64,000 nucleotides of DNA, taken from Celerinatantimonas sp046054165 (GTDB lineage: Bacteria; Pseudomonadota; Gammaproteobacteria; Enterobacterales; Celerinatantimonadaceae). Numbering within the stretch: position 1 is the stretch's first letter; every line of letters starts with the position of its first letter. Positions 28,245 through 37,267 of this stretch are shown here, one piece after another. The stretch covers positions 1-64,000 of the forward strand of contig NZ_JBFNXK010000012.1 of the NCBI RefSeq assembly GCF_046054165.1. Direction: 5' to 3'. Below the pieces are notes generated by a model. It was not told where the DNA came from. It saw only the letters and a list, made by a program, of their open reading frames with translations, and searched no databases. Position numbers and translations under genes: made by a program.

Positions 28245-28898
28245 TTAGATAATTTCGATGACTTGATCCGACGCAAGGCGGGATTTAGGCAAAGCCGCAT
28301 TACTATCCTGCTCACTATGATAGCCCAACGCGACAATCACCGTCGCACTCAAATCACGGCGATTCAGATCAAACTCCTGATCTAAAACCCGAAAATCAGC
28401 ACCTTCGATAGGTGTGGCATCAATTCCCAGCGCACTAGCGCTCCAAAGTAATCCCCCCAGCGCGATGTAAGTCTGTTTTTCCATCCAGTATTGCAAATCC
28501 TTATGCACATACTTATGCAAATCCACATACCCTTGACGCCCTTTTGCCATTCCAATTCGGGCCTCTTCAGTAGCATAACGTCCATCTTGCTGCTCTTTGT
28601 TCAAAATAGCATTAAGATGCGCATCATCTAATGTGGTTCTCGTACACAAAACCACCACATGAGAGGCATTCATTATTTTCGGGGCGTTATAAGCCGAGAC
28701 CCCCTGAGTCGCTTTGGCAATACGTGCTTTAGCACGATCATCACTGGCAACCAAGAAATGCCAGGGTTGAGAGTTCACTGAAGAAGGGCTTAACCGCAGA
28801 CAAGCTAATAATTCATCCACTTGTTCCTGAGGGATTTTACGAGATGCATCATATGCTTTTGTGGTATAGCGAGTACTTGCTAACTTAACCGGATTCAT
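28245..28898 (-). CDS. nfsB: Oxygen-insensitive NAD(P)H nitroreductase NfsB
   Basis: 217 residues, the same length as E. coli NfsB. FMN-binding nitroreductase fold: RYTTKAFDASRK, LRLSPSSVNSQPWHFLVA, NASHVVVLCTRT and the end PIEGADF...ALPKSRL match NfsB. It reduces nitroaromatics and quinones with NAD(P)H. Follows the monooxygenase-like gene by 9 bp, so the two form an operon. Confidence 0.93.
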   Translation of the reverse strand: MNPVKLASTRYTTKAYDASRKIPQEQVDELLACLRLSPSSVNSQPWHFLVASDDRAKARIAKATQGVSAYNAPKIMNASHVVVLCTRTTLDDAHLNAILNKEQQDGRYATEEARIGMAKGRQGYVDLHKYVHKDLQYWMEKQTYIALGGLLWSASALGIDATPIEGADFRVLDQEFDLNRRDLSATVIVALGYHSEQDSNAALPKSRLASDQVIEII

Positions 28899-28907
28899 GA
28901 ACGCTCC

Positions 28908-29219
28908 TTACGGTTCAATACGTTCAAGTTGATGAACTGTTAATGGCTGTGCCAAATACGGTTCAACATCTTCAAGCATCTGTTGAAAATAACGGGTTTG
29001 ACCATGAACACTCAATGCGCTGGCATCTTGCCAGGCTTCAACAAATACGAATTGCTGCGCATCTTCTCGGTTCTGGTGTAACTGATAACCTAAACATCCT
29101 GGTTCTTTACGGACTTTGGATACAATTCCAAGCAAAATTTGTTTAACTTGCTGTTCTGATCCAGGTTTAGCCTGTGCAATGGCCACAACGTGAATCGCAG
29201 AATCTAAAGCATTTGACAT
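28908..29219 (-). CDS. Putative quinol monooxygenase (ABM domain, YgiN-like)
   Basis: 103 residues forming a single antibiotic-biosynthesis-monooxygenase ferredoxin-like domain (VVAIAQAKPGSEQQVKQILL, EPGCLGYQLHQNREDAQQFV, VEAWQD). Such dimers oxidise or shield quinols. The pairing with nfsB suggests a shared role in quinone/nitroaromatic redox protection. Substrate not determined. Confidence 0.85.
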   Translation of the reverse strand: MSNALDSAIHVVAIAQAKPGSEQQVKQILLGIVSKVRKEPGCLGYQLHQNREDAQQFVFVEAWQDASALSVHGQTRYFQQMLEDVEPYLAQPLTVHQLERIEP

Positions 29220-29647
29220 GATGAACCTCTATAATTGTGGGTTAATATTGACAATTCACTTTACTGCAAACCGATAAATATTTGTGGGAAATCTATACGC
29301 TATACCACGGCTCTTATCAAATTTAAAAACAGATTGCAGTAAAAATAACCAATACGGATCCATCATTATAATTCCGATACAGAACCTATAACATCCTGTT
29401 CTTTACGACTATTGAACGTATTCAAGCCCATGCACTTGAAATGAATAGAATAAATAGCCAAAGATATAGAAATTGGCTCATCATCAGCCAAACTAAAATC
29501 CAACAAATTCCGGATATAACAATCTAAATAAAACCGAGACCGAAAATGAAGGACAATATTGAGGAAAATTCGATCTTATTTATACGCCATGAGTAAGACA
29601 GTATAAATCAGCAAGCCCTTCCGGGTCTTGCTGAACAATAGTGACAG
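29220..29647. other. Intergenic region upstream of the monooxygenase gene
   Basis: 428 AT-rich bases. It contains the tsx terminator at its left end (29608-29634) and presumably the promoter of the monooxygenase-nfsB pair near 29230-29280. I see no gene in it. Confidence 0.5.
29608..29634 (-). terminator. Hairpin terminator downstream of tsx
   Basis: TCAGCAAG-CCC (29608-29618) pairs with GGG-T-CTTGCTGA (29623-29634), one bulged base, 4-nt loop. It is 14 bp past the tsx stop; the following U-tract is weak. Confidence 0.65.
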
Positions 29648-30469
29648 TTACATTTTATAAGTAATACTAAAATAATGCCCTGCACCAGTAGAACGACCCG
29701 CAAGCCCTCCATTTTTAAGACCATAAATAGTTTTAAATAATTTCAAACCATAGCCAATAGACCAATGATCTTTCACTAGGAATAATCCATTATAAAGATC
29801 ACCACCATTTGAAACATTGACAGCTGAATTACCATGTTTAGCACTAAACAAATAATCTAAATACCCTCCGTATTGCAATGTCATCCCATTATCAAAGGTA
29901 TATAAAGATTTTCCCCAGTTACCGGAAACCTGATAGCCATTCCATTCATGATCGGTCCAAACATAGCGTTTATAGAGATTTAAGCTTGAACGATCTAATC
30001 CCGGAACGGTAAGGTCAACCCCGAAGCCCACTTGAGTTTCATAGGTATCAGTTCCTTTATCTGCGGCATTGCCCCCATTAGCATTCGTGAGCGTCGCAAT
30101 ATAAACTTCTTTAACTGGACCAAAGCTAAGATCTTTTCCTGTAAGATCATTTAAAGAAAAACGAGGGGCGAATTTTAAAAATTGACGCGGGCTACCATAT
30201 TTATCACTATCCTTTGAGTTTCTCAGGTTAAATATATCGAGATAACCATATAAATCGACCACACCTGAACGCCCACCGAATTCCATTTCAAGATAATCAT
30301 GCGTATTGTGACCATCACCGCGATAGGGCAATTCATTCACGGCATACATTAAATTGAATTGCATCCAACGATAATCTTTGGCGTGAATATCTTTTTTTTC
30401 AGAGGGTGTGCTTTCAGCGGCAAAACTCACTGAACAGATCATAGTTAGTATTAGAGCTAAATATTTCAT
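29648..30469 (-). CDS. tsx: Nucleoside-specific outer-membrane channel Tsx
   Basis: 273 residues with a signal peptide (cleavage after SFA, about residue 17). The mature protein is a 12-stranded barrel of the Tsx/OmpK family: YRWMQFNLMYAVNELP, HDYLEMEFGGRSGVVDLYGY, FKTIYGLKNGG, and a terminal aromatic-rich strand ending in KM. It imports nucleosides across the outer membrane. Divergent from deoC, which fits a nucleoside-catabolism unit. Confidence 0.93.
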   Translation of the reverse strand: MKYLALILTMICSVSFAAESTPSEKKDIHAKDYRWMQFNLMYAVNELPYRGDGHNTHDYLEMEFGGRSGVVDLYGYLDIFNLRNSKDSDKYGSPRQFLKFAPRFSLNDLTGKDLSFGPVKEVYIATLTNANGGNAADKGTDTYETQVGFGVDLTVPGLDRSSLNLYKRYVWTDHEWNGYQVSGNWGKSLYTFDNGMTLQYGGYLDYLFSAKHGNSAVNVSNGGDLYNGLFLVKDHWSIGYGLKLFKTIYGLKNGGLAGRSTGAGHYFSITYKM

Positions 30470-30800
30470 ATTGTTTAATTCGATCGATCGACTCGATCAA
30501 GTCCTTTTAAAAGAGAGAGAAAGAAATGTGATTTAACACACGAAACATCAGTGACGGCCGCGCATTTTATCATCGGAAAAGGAAATATCAATGCCACGAT
30601 AACGGACAAAACGATGGATCCCTATAAATATTTCACATCTTTATCATAATTTTGCAATTAGTTTTTAACATGAAAATTAATAAAATTTAATTATATAAAC
30701 ACACTCTCATATAACGTATAAATTACCTGATTTTAGTATTCACATGACTTCTGTATCATGGGTGTACAATGGTCTCCCTTATCCAAAGAGTCACATCGCC
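30470..30800. other. tsx-deoC divergent control region
   Basis: 331 AT-rich bases between two divergent nucleoside genes. It contains TGTGATTTAACACAC near 30528, which fits one half of a CRP site and partly the other. CytR/DeoR control would be expected by analogy with E. coli, but I cannot demonstrate operators. Confidence 0.4.
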
Positions 30801-31457
30801 ATGACAAAAGAATTCATAAATTATGCCAGTTATATCGATCACACATTGCTTAAAATGGATGCAACCGTCTCCATGATCGATGAACTCTGTGATCAAGCCA
30901 TTCAGCATCAATTCTATGCGGTCTGTATTAATAGTGGTTATGTTGCTCAAGCCGCCCAGCGTTTAAAAAACAGTGAGGTGAAAGTATGCTCCGTGATCGG
31001 TTTTCCCTTAGGGGCCTGTATGACCCAAGTCAAGGTCTATGAAGCTCAACAAGCGATTGCAGCCGGAGCACAAGAAATCGATATGGTCATTAACGTAGGC
31101 TGGCTAAAAAGCGCTCTGTGGGATGAACTCCAACAAGATATTGCCGCCGTGAAAGCAGCTTGCCAGCAGGTTCCTCTAAAAGTCATTCTCGAAACGTGTC
31201 TGCTCACCCAAGAAGAGATTATTCATTGCTGTCAAATATGCAGCGATCTGGAAGTCGCTTTTGTGAAAACATCAACGGGCTTTAGCACTGGCGGTGCCAC
31301 CGTTGAAGCCGTTCAGCTCATGCGAAATACCGTCGGCCCCAAAATGGGCGTTAAAGCATCAGGGGGGATCCGTTCAAGGGAAAAAACGGATGCAATGATC
31401 CAAGCTGGTGCAACTCGCATCGGAACCAGCTCAGGTATCGAGATTATAAAATCCTAA
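30801..31457 (+). CDS. deoC: Deoxyribose-phosphate aldolase
   Basis: 218 residues from the ATG at 30801 (MTKEFINYASYIDHTLLKMD). Cleaves 2-deoxyribose-5-phosphate to acetaldehyde and glyceraldehyde-3-phosphate. The Schiff-base Lys is in EVAFVKTSTGFSTGGAT and the second Lys in GVKASGGIRS. The length is that of the short, Bacillus-type DeoC (about 220), not the 259-residue E. coli form. The open frame extends 19 codons upstream without a ribosome site or homology. Confidence 0.93.
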   Translation: MTKEFINYASYIDHTLLKMDATVSMIDELCDQAIQHQFYAVCINSGYVAQAAQRLKNSEVKVCSVIGFPLGACMTQVKVYEAQQAIAAGAQEIDMVINVGWLKSALWDELQQDIAAVKAACQQVPLKVILETCLLTQEEIIHCCQICSDLEVAFVKTSTGFSTGGATVEAVQLMRNTVGPKMGVKASGGIRSREKTDAMIQAGATRIGTSSGIEIIKS

Positions 31458-31487
31458 TGGATTGGATCGGGATTCGATATTGTATTG

Positions 31488-31519
31488 CTATTCAAATCCG
31501 CAAAAGCGGATTTGAATAG
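31488..31519. terminator. Convergent hairpin between deoC and the dsbA-like gene
   Basis: CTATTCAAATCCGC (31488-31501) and GCGGATTTGAATAG (31506-31519) form a perfect 14-bp stem with an AAAA loop, midway between the two converging genes. It lacks a long T-run on either side, but the position fits a bidirectional terminator. Confidence 0.75.
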
Positions 31520-31526
31520 ATCAATT

Positions 31527-32315
31527 CTACTGTGCCGCTTTATCAATGGCTTGCTGTAAAACAGCGGCTGGCGCTGCACCAGCAACAACAGAAGTGTTCT
31601 CCACCGAGGCCCCTTTTGCGGGCATCACGATAAATGCAGGCGTCCCCTTAAAGCCGATACTCTGCGCCAGCATATAGTTATGAGCGATCACCGAACGATA
31701 CGCTTTACTTGGAACAGAACCTAAAGAGCTTCCTAAAGCTTTATCAGCAACTGACTCAATATCCGCTTTCGTCAATTTACCTTCATTGTGGCCCGTCTGA
31801 TAGATGCCATTATGATAACTTAAATACGCATCTGCACCTTTTTGCTTCCAGACCTCCAGCCCTGTAAATGCTGCAGTTGCAGAACTTTCCCAGCGTGAAG
31901 CAAAAATAGGCCAGTCTCTAAAAATAAATTTCACCTTCGGATTGGCCTTCACAAGTTTTTCAATCTCAGGGGCCATCTGGCTGCAGTAGTAACACTGATA
32001 ATCAAAAAATTCAGTAACAGTTACTTTCGCATCAGCGGGTCCCACATGAGGAATTTGCTCTAATGCCATCAGCTGATGATGCATGCTTACCGCTTGAGAT
32101 GTGAGTTGAGCCTGTTGCTGTTGCTGTTGCATCTGCTGTAATTTCTGGCTGGCCTGAAGTAAGACCTCTGGGTGTTCTAGCAAATAATCCGCAGCTATTT
32201 TACCGATTTGCTGCTGTTGCTCAGGCGTGAAATTTGTCACCGCTGCATCAGCAGCAACCAGGGTTGACGAGACAACCATTGCCGAAACAGCCACGGATAA
32301 CTTCAATCGATTCAT
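31527..32315 (-). CDS. DsbA-family thiol-disulfide protein (Com1/ScsC-like)
   Basis: 262 residues from the ATG at 32315; another ATG two codons earlier is possible, and the open frame reaches 32402 without a signal. Signal peptide 1-22 (LKLSVAVSAMVVSSTLVAAD). A helical, Gln-rich N-terminal region (about 30-80) precedes the thioredoxin domain with active site CYYC (Cys108, Cys111) and the cis-Pro loop GTPAFIV. The extra N-terminal helix resembles multimerising Com1/ScsC proteins, which act in periplasmic disulfide formation or isomerisation. Convergent with deoC. Confidence 0.85.
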   Translation of the reverse strand: MNRLKLSVAVSAMVVSSTLVAADAAVTNFTPEQQQQIGKIAADYLLEHPEVLLQASQKLQQMQQQQQQAQLTSQAVSMHHQLMALEQIPHVGPADAKVTVTEFFDYQCYYCSQMAPEIEKLVKANPKVKFIFRDWPIFASRWESSATAAFTGLEVWKQKGADAYLSYHNGIYQTGHNEGKLTKADIESVADKALGSSLGSVPSKAYRSVIAHNYMLAQSIGFKGTPAFIVMPAKGASVENTSVVAGAAPAAVLQQAIDKAAQ

Positions 32316-32402
32316 TATCATAAACTCTGTAGGGAAATATTTGGAATACCATATCGATAAGGAAGAGTAAACACAATTATAAAATTCAAAAAAGCGATTC
32401 AT

Positions 32403-32706
32403 CCAATAAATAACGAATATATTATTAATATTTATATAGATATGATTAAATCACAAATATATTAATTATAAATTTTATTTATAATTAATAAGTTACATCT
32501 TTATCTATCATTTAATACGGAGAGTCTTCACAATCAAATGTTTTACTGATTAGCCATATATCTATACCCACAAAAACACCCCTAAAAAGATATTTTATAT
32601 ATTCATTAGCAATATATATCTCCATTTTTGCTTATTAACCTAAAAATAGATAAGCAATCATCTTAGGATGTCATAGGCAATCATGCCTTTTAAAATGGAG
32701 AAAACC
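32403..32706. other. cqsA upstream region
   Basis: About 300 very AT-rich bases before the CqsA start. It presumably holds the cqsA promoter. No recognisable LuxO/HapR-type site or Qrr RNA gene is visible. Confidence 0.4.
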
Positions 32707-33876
32707 ATGAGTACTAATAAAAAAGAACTACCCTCATTTTTACAAACAAGTTTAGATTTTTATCTAAAAGACTTAATTAAATATGATGATCAACATCTAG
32801 TCGTTGGAGATAAGCCTAAAGTCGGCGATGTTGTTTTACAATCCAATGACTACTTATCACTAGCTAATAATACCGCTATCAGAGAGACACTTAAAAAATC
32901 AGTCGATCTCTGCAACGAAAGCATTTTGATGTCAGCTGTATTCGTTCATAAAGATGATAGTAAACCAACCCTTGAAAAGCAATTATCAAGCTATGTTAAT
33001 TTTGATAATTGTCTGTTGTTTCAATCAGGATGGAGCGCCAATACCTCCTTACTCCAAACCATCTGTACCGAAGATGTGAATGTCTACATCGATTTTCTGG
33101 CACATATGTCTCTTTGGGAAGGGGCTCGCAGCGGTGGAGCCAAAATCACTCCATTTCTGCATAATAATATGCGGCATCTCGAAAAAATGATTAAACGCAA
33201 TGGCCCTGGAATCATCATCGTTGATTCAGTCTATAGCACCGTTGGAACAATTGCCCCGTTAGTGGAACTCGTTGCTATCGCTAAAAAATATAATTGTGCC
33301 ACTGTAATTGATGAATCCCACTCGCTGGGTGTTTATGGTAAACATGGCGCAGGGATATTAGATGAACTCAATCTGTCATCGGAAGTCGATTTTATGACAG
33401 CCAGTCTGGCAAAAACATTTGCTTATCGGGCTGGTGCGGTCTGGGCTAATAATAATTTCACCCAATGCATTCCCTACGTTGGATATCCCGCTATATTCAG
33501 CTCCACCATGTTGCCATACGAACTGGATGTGTTAGAAAAAACGCTACATGTCATCCAATCCATGGATGATGCTCGTTCATATCTATTCAAACAGTCACAA
33601 AAACTAAGAGCTGGATTCCGAGACCTAGGGATCACCATTCGAAGTGAATCACAGATTATTTCTATCGAAACAGGAGAAGAAGACAATACCTATGAAGTCA
33701 GAAAATATTTAGAAAAAAATGGGGTGTTTGGTTCAATATTTTGTCGGCCGGCAACCTCACCCAAACACAGTATTATTCGCTTTTCTGTAAACAGCTCTTT
33801 AACCGATGCCCAAATAGATAAAATATTAAGCACCTGTTATTCAGCTATTCATTCAGAACACTTGTACATTAAATAA
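32707..33876 (+). CDS. cqsA: CAI-1 autoinducer synthase CqsA
   Basis: 389 residues from the ATG at 32707 (GGAG seven bases upstream), exactly the length of V. cholerae CqsA. PLP-dependent alpha-oxoamine synthase family: the Schiff-base Lys236 in TASLAKTFAYRAG, Asp202 and His205 in VIDESHSLG. CqsA-specific blocks include LQSNDYLSLANN, FQSGWSANTSLLQTICTEDV, YIDFLAHMSLWEGAR and GVFGSIFCRPATSP. It condenses an acyl-CoA with SAM-derived or 2-aminobutyrate substrates to give CAI-1-type alpha-hydroxyketones. It faces cqsS with a 26-bp gap. An open frame begins 8 codons earlier (32683). Confidence 0.95.
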   Translation: MSTNKKELPSFLQTSLDFYLKDLIKYDDQHLVVGDKPKVGDVVLQSNDYLSLANNTAIRETLKKSVDLCNESILMSAVFVHKDDSKPTLEKQLSSYVNFDNCLLFQSGWSANTSLLQTICTEDVNVYIDFLAHMSLWEGARSGGAKITPFLHNNMRHLEKMIKRNGPGIIIVDSVYSTVGTIAPLVELVAIAKKYNCATVIDESHSLGVYGKHGAGILDELNLSSEVDFMTASLAKTFAYRAGAVWANNNFTQCIPYVGYPAIFSSTMLPYELDVLEKTLHVIQSMDDARSYLFKQSQKLRAGFRDLGITIRSESQIISIETGEEDNTYEVRKYLEKNGVFGSIFCRPATSPKHSIIRFSVNSSLTDAQIDKILSTCYSAIHSEHLYIK

Positions 33877-33881
33877 TAATT

Positions 33882-33907
33882 TATAGCCCTGGAAATCCAG
33901 GGCTATA
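33882..33907. terminator. Shared convergent hairpin between cqsA and cqsS
   Basis: TATAGCCCTGG (33882-33892) and CCAGGGCTATA (33897-33907) form a perfect 11-bp stem with a 4-nt loop. It overlaps the cqsS stop codon (33903-33905) and lies 6 bp beyond the cqsA stop. Confidence 0.75.
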
Positions 33908-35867
33908 TCCACAATTGTAATTTATTGACTAATTGTTCTTTTGTCGATGGTTTAATCAAATAATCATTCATCCCGGATGCTATTAATTTTTCAATCGTTG
34001 ACTGTTGATCATCTCCAGTATGACCTATAATAGGAATAGTATTATAATGTTTATCTGATCTACGAATTATTTTAGTAATTTCAATGCCATTCATTACAGG
34101 CATTTCTAAATCCATTATAATAATATCGACATCTTCTTCATCTAAAATATGAATTGCTTCATCACCTTGCATCGCTTGATAAGCAATATATCCATTATGT
34201 TTAAGTAATAATGATGTTAAATTTAAAATAGAACGATTATCGTCAACAACCAGTACCTTTTTATAATCATGACTATAATTGTCATTATTAACGTTATTTG
34301 TTTTTTTATTTGAAAATAACATTTTAAAAATTATTTTTCGACTATTATCAATAAAATCTTCATATTTAAAAACATATTTATTAATTTTTCGTTCATCATC
34401 TGTCAGATAAATAACTCTATTGCACTTGCTAATATTATTATAAATTTCAGACGTGACTCTATCTAAATCAACTATATATAAGTCATTATTTTTCTTATAT
34501 AAATTTGATTGGACATCCATTATGTCAAAACAACTATAATTAACGCATTCATTACTCAATAATTTATTTACTGCTGTAGAATAGGATGACAACGTATTTC
34601 TTAAATATATAATACTTTTCTTATCCATTATAGAATTTATAAGTTTACGCTGTTTTTTAGTTCCGTGAGCAGGAAAAACCAACTCAAACTCGGTCCATTC
34701 ACCATATACCGAATGACAAAAAATATCACCGCAAAAAGCACTCATAACCCTTTTACAGAAGGGTAATCCTAATCCAAAACCATTAGTTTTCCCATTTGTA
34801 TAAAAATCATCAAAAATGAACTTTTGTTCGTCTTCATGGATACCCTTTCCATTATCTAAAAAGATTAAATGATTGGTATCTCCTCTATTATATACATATA
34901 TATTAATCATAAATTCATTATTTTTCTTATAGTAAAAAGAATTTTTCATTAAATTAAATATTGTATATATCAGTAAACTCTCACTGCCTAAATACTCAAA
35001 ATCATCTTCTATCTTAATTTTTATTAATTCTTTATCTTTGTTATTTTTATATCCAAATGATTGGACAGCTTTATCTAAAGTTTTTTTAATAGAATTTATT
35101 TTGAAGTTATCTATAGATATCCGGGTTTCATCAATGGACATTAATAAAATTTCGATTGTTTCTAATGCATCATCAATCGTTTGAATAGATTCAGACAAAA
35201 CTTTATCTAACTCATATCTATTTTTTTCTTTATTTTTAACTAAATCTTGAAATAAATATAATGAATGCTTTAATGCACTTAACGGATTTCTCATTTCATG
35301 AGCAATTCCAACACCAAAAGATTTGGTCGTTGATATTTTCGTTTCACTTTTTGATTTATTTTTAGTGTAGCACAAATTACCGAATATATAAGAGAAAAGG
35401 AAAATAGGTATATACTGCCATTTAACCTCGTCTAAAACAGCATTCCCTTGAATCATCCAGCTAAATAAATAAGAGATCAAAAAAGATATTACAGATTGAG
35501 TGAGTAATATCCGTGTATCATAAATAGTCAATATATGAAGAAATAAAGCAGCCATCAATGACATAGCCCAAACGTCGGACCAATGATTCATAAACATCAT
35601 AAAGCTAAAGAAAAAAGGTAACCCTATCCCCATGACAATAACATAGTAATAAGGTTTATATTCATTGAGTTTTGATGGTAAATATTTATGAATAGCTAAG
35701 GGGAAAAATAATAAAGAACAAATCAATCGGATAATTAGGGAGTCATAGGGTTGCGGATATAAATAATGCCAGACATAGTAATAAATCGGATAACCTGTAA
35801 CACCAAGCCATCCGATAACTGACAAATTTGACTCTGAAGTTGTATAAATTTTTTTTATAGCACCCAT
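33903..35867 (-). CDS. cqsS: CAI-1 receptor, hybrid sensor kinase CqsS
   Basis: About 654 residues from the ATG at 35867 (GGGTGA upstream); a GTG at 35882 gives 659. Six predicted membrane helices (residues 15-170), then His195 (numbering from the GTG) in GVGIAHEMRNPLSALK, ATPase boxes (DNGKGIHEDE, GFGLGLPFCKRV) and a receiver with Asp591 (IIIMDLEMPVMNG). The sensor domain follows V. cholerae CqsS closely, and the residues equivalent to Trp104, Ser107, Phe162 and Cys170, which contact CAI-1 there, are all present. It has no Hpt domain, so the phosphate should go to a LuxU-like protein not in the window. Strongly AT-rich. Confidence 0.94.
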   Translation of the reverse strand: MGAIKKIYTTSESNLSVIGWLGVTGYPIYYYVWHYLYPQPYDSLIIRLICSLLFFPLAIHKYLPSKLNEYKPYYYVIVMGIGLPFFFSFMMFMNHWSDVWAMSLMAALFLHILTIYDTRILLTQSVISFLISYLFSWMIQGNAVLDEVKWQYIPIFLFSYIFGNLCYTKNKSKSETKISTTKSFGVGIAHEMRNPLSALKHSLYLFQDLVKNKEKNRYELDKVLSESIQTIDDALETIEILLMSIDETRISIDNFKINSIKKTLDKAVQSFGYKNNKDKELIKIKIEDDFEYLGSESLLIYTIFNLMKNSFYYKKNNEFMINIYVYNRGDTNHLIFLDNGKGIHEDEQKFIFDDFYTNGKTNGFGLGLPFCKRVMSAFCGDIFCHSVYGEWTEFELVFPAHGTKKQRKLINSIMDKKSIIYLRNTLSSYSTAVNKLLSNECVNYSCFDIMDVQSNLYKKNNDLYIVDLDRVTSEIYNNISKCNRVIYLTDDERKINKYVFKYEDFIDNSRKIIFKMLFSNKKTNNVNNDNYSHDYKKVLVVDDNRSILNLTSLLLKHNGYIAYQAMQGDEAIHILDEEDVDIIIMDLEMPVMNGIEITKIIRRSDKHYNTIPIIGHTGDDQQSTIEKLIASGMNDYLIKPSTKEQLVNKLQLWI

Positions 35868-36194
35868 GTCATTCAATTTCACCCATTGAATCCATGGTGA
35901 ATTCTACTTTATTTTTTTGACAAAAAAAACATTAATGCTATTTCTCTTATAATCCATATCCTATCAAGGACATTCCCATCATAACTTTTTTAGAATTTAA
36001 CCCTAAAATAAGTTGTTTATATAACCTATTTCATCTATTTCATGTCTCAAAATGCAATTATATGAAATAAATATGAAATAAATATGCAATCTCATAGCAT
36101 AAAATAGTATTCTCACTTAACTTAAATCTGTCTAAGTCACTCCTAAATTTTATTCTTTTAGATAAAATACCTTTTCATAACCCATTCAAATCGT
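35868..36194. other. cqsS upstream region with short tandem repeat
   Basis: 327 AT-rich bases holding the cqsS promoter on the reverse strand. The 11-mer ATGAAATAAAT occurs twice in tandem at 36062-36083. Nothing coding is seen. Confidence 0.45.
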
Positions 36195-37151
36195 TCACAG
36201 AGTTTCTTGATCATTGGGAATTAACACAACTTTACCAAATGCCTGATGACTTTCTAATAATGAATAGGCTTGCTGAAAATCAGAAAAACAATATATTTCA
36301 GAGAGTTTAGGAAGAATGATATGACGAGCAAGCAATGTAGCAATTTGTTGCATATCTAAATAATTCGATTGCATCAGTACAAAATAAAAATTTTTATCCT
36401 GTTGTCGGGCTATCGAACCAATATCAAACTGATGCGGCAACAATGATACTAAAGTCCCTCCTCGTTTTAGATATTTTAGTAAGTGAAGCGTATTTTCACC
36501 ACCGACACAATCTAAAATAAAATCAAAATCATGAGGATATAAAGATCCATCGGTATTTTCATAGCCCAAACAATGATGCGCCCCCGCAGCCAAAACAGTA
36601 TTCATTTTCATCATGGATGAAACCCCCACAACTTCAGCACCTAATGAAACGGCTATTTGCACAGCCATGTACCCCACACCACCGGATGCCCCATAGATCA
36701 AAACCTTATCACCTTGCTGGAGTTGAGCGTTTCTGGTTAAAGCTTGCCAAGCCGTCAACCCCGTCATTGAAGCCGCCGCACAAACCAAATGAGAAATAGA
36801 TTCCGGCTTATGCGCTAAGTGACTCGCAAAAACAGCCACATATTCGGCATGCGTTTGCCCAAGTCCAGGAAAACCAACACAGCCAAAAACGTGATCCCCC
36901 AGCATAAATTCAGTGACATCAGAACCACAGCCGACCACTTGTCCGGATAGGTCCCACCCCAAAATAAATGGCGGTTTCACCTCAAAATGATTGGCCGCGC
37001 CCTGTCCTATTCGAGTTTTAATGTCGATAGGATTAATACTTGTAGCCTCAACCCGCACTAAAACTTGGTTAGGCAATATTTCAGGAATAGCGACTTCAGC
37101 TAGCTGAAGCTTATCTAGCGCCCCAAAAGCAGTCACAACAATGGCTTTCAT
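36195..37151 (-). CDS. Zinc-independent NADPH:quinone oxidoreductase-type MDR dehydrogenase
   Basis: 318 residues, medium-chain dehydrogenase/reductase. N-terminal GroES-like domain (KAIVVTAFGALDKLQLAEVA, RVEATSINPIDIKTR) and Rossmann domain with the nucleotide motif LIYGASGGVGYMAVQIA. The Cys/His ligands of zinc alcohol dehydrogenases are absent, so it belongs to the quinone-oxidoreductase/enoyl-reductase branch. It diverges from a LysR-family gene that probably controls it. Confidence 0.87.
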   Translation of the reverse strand: MKAIVVTAFGALDKLQLAEVAIPEILPNQVLVRVEATSINPIDIKTRIGQGAANHFEVKPPFILGWDLSGQVVGCGSDVTEFMLGDHVFGCVGFPGLGQTHAEYVAVFASHLAHKPESISHLVCAAASMTGLTAWQALTRNAQLQQGDKVLIYGASGGVGYMAVQIAVSLGAEVVGVSSMMKMNTVLAAGAHHCLGYENTDGSLYPHDFDFILDCVGGENTLHLLKYLKRGGTLVSLLPHQFDIGSIARQQDKNFYFVLMQSNYLDMQQIATLLARHIILPKLSEIYCFSDFQQAYSLLESHQAFGKVVLIPNDQETL

Positions 37152-37216
37152 GTAGATCCCTCGTTTAAATATAATAACAAGCTAGGGATCATAAACGGGT
37201 GTCATAACTGTTAAAA

Positions 37217-37244
37217 TGCAGCAATAACACCTTATACTGCTGCA
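37217..37244. promoter_or_regulatory. Putative LysR-type operator
   Basis: TGCAGCA (37217-37223) and TGCTGCA (37238-37244) are inverted 7-mers with a 14-bp gap in the divergent region between the MDR gene and the LysR gene, the usual place and shape of a LysR recognition site. Confidence 0.5.
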
Positions 37245-37267
37245 ATAATGCAGATAGGCAACAAAAA

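Noticed and set aside
30525..30546. CRP site between tsx and deoC
   Set aside because: Only one half-site is good (TGTGA); the other is ACACG, too weak to call.
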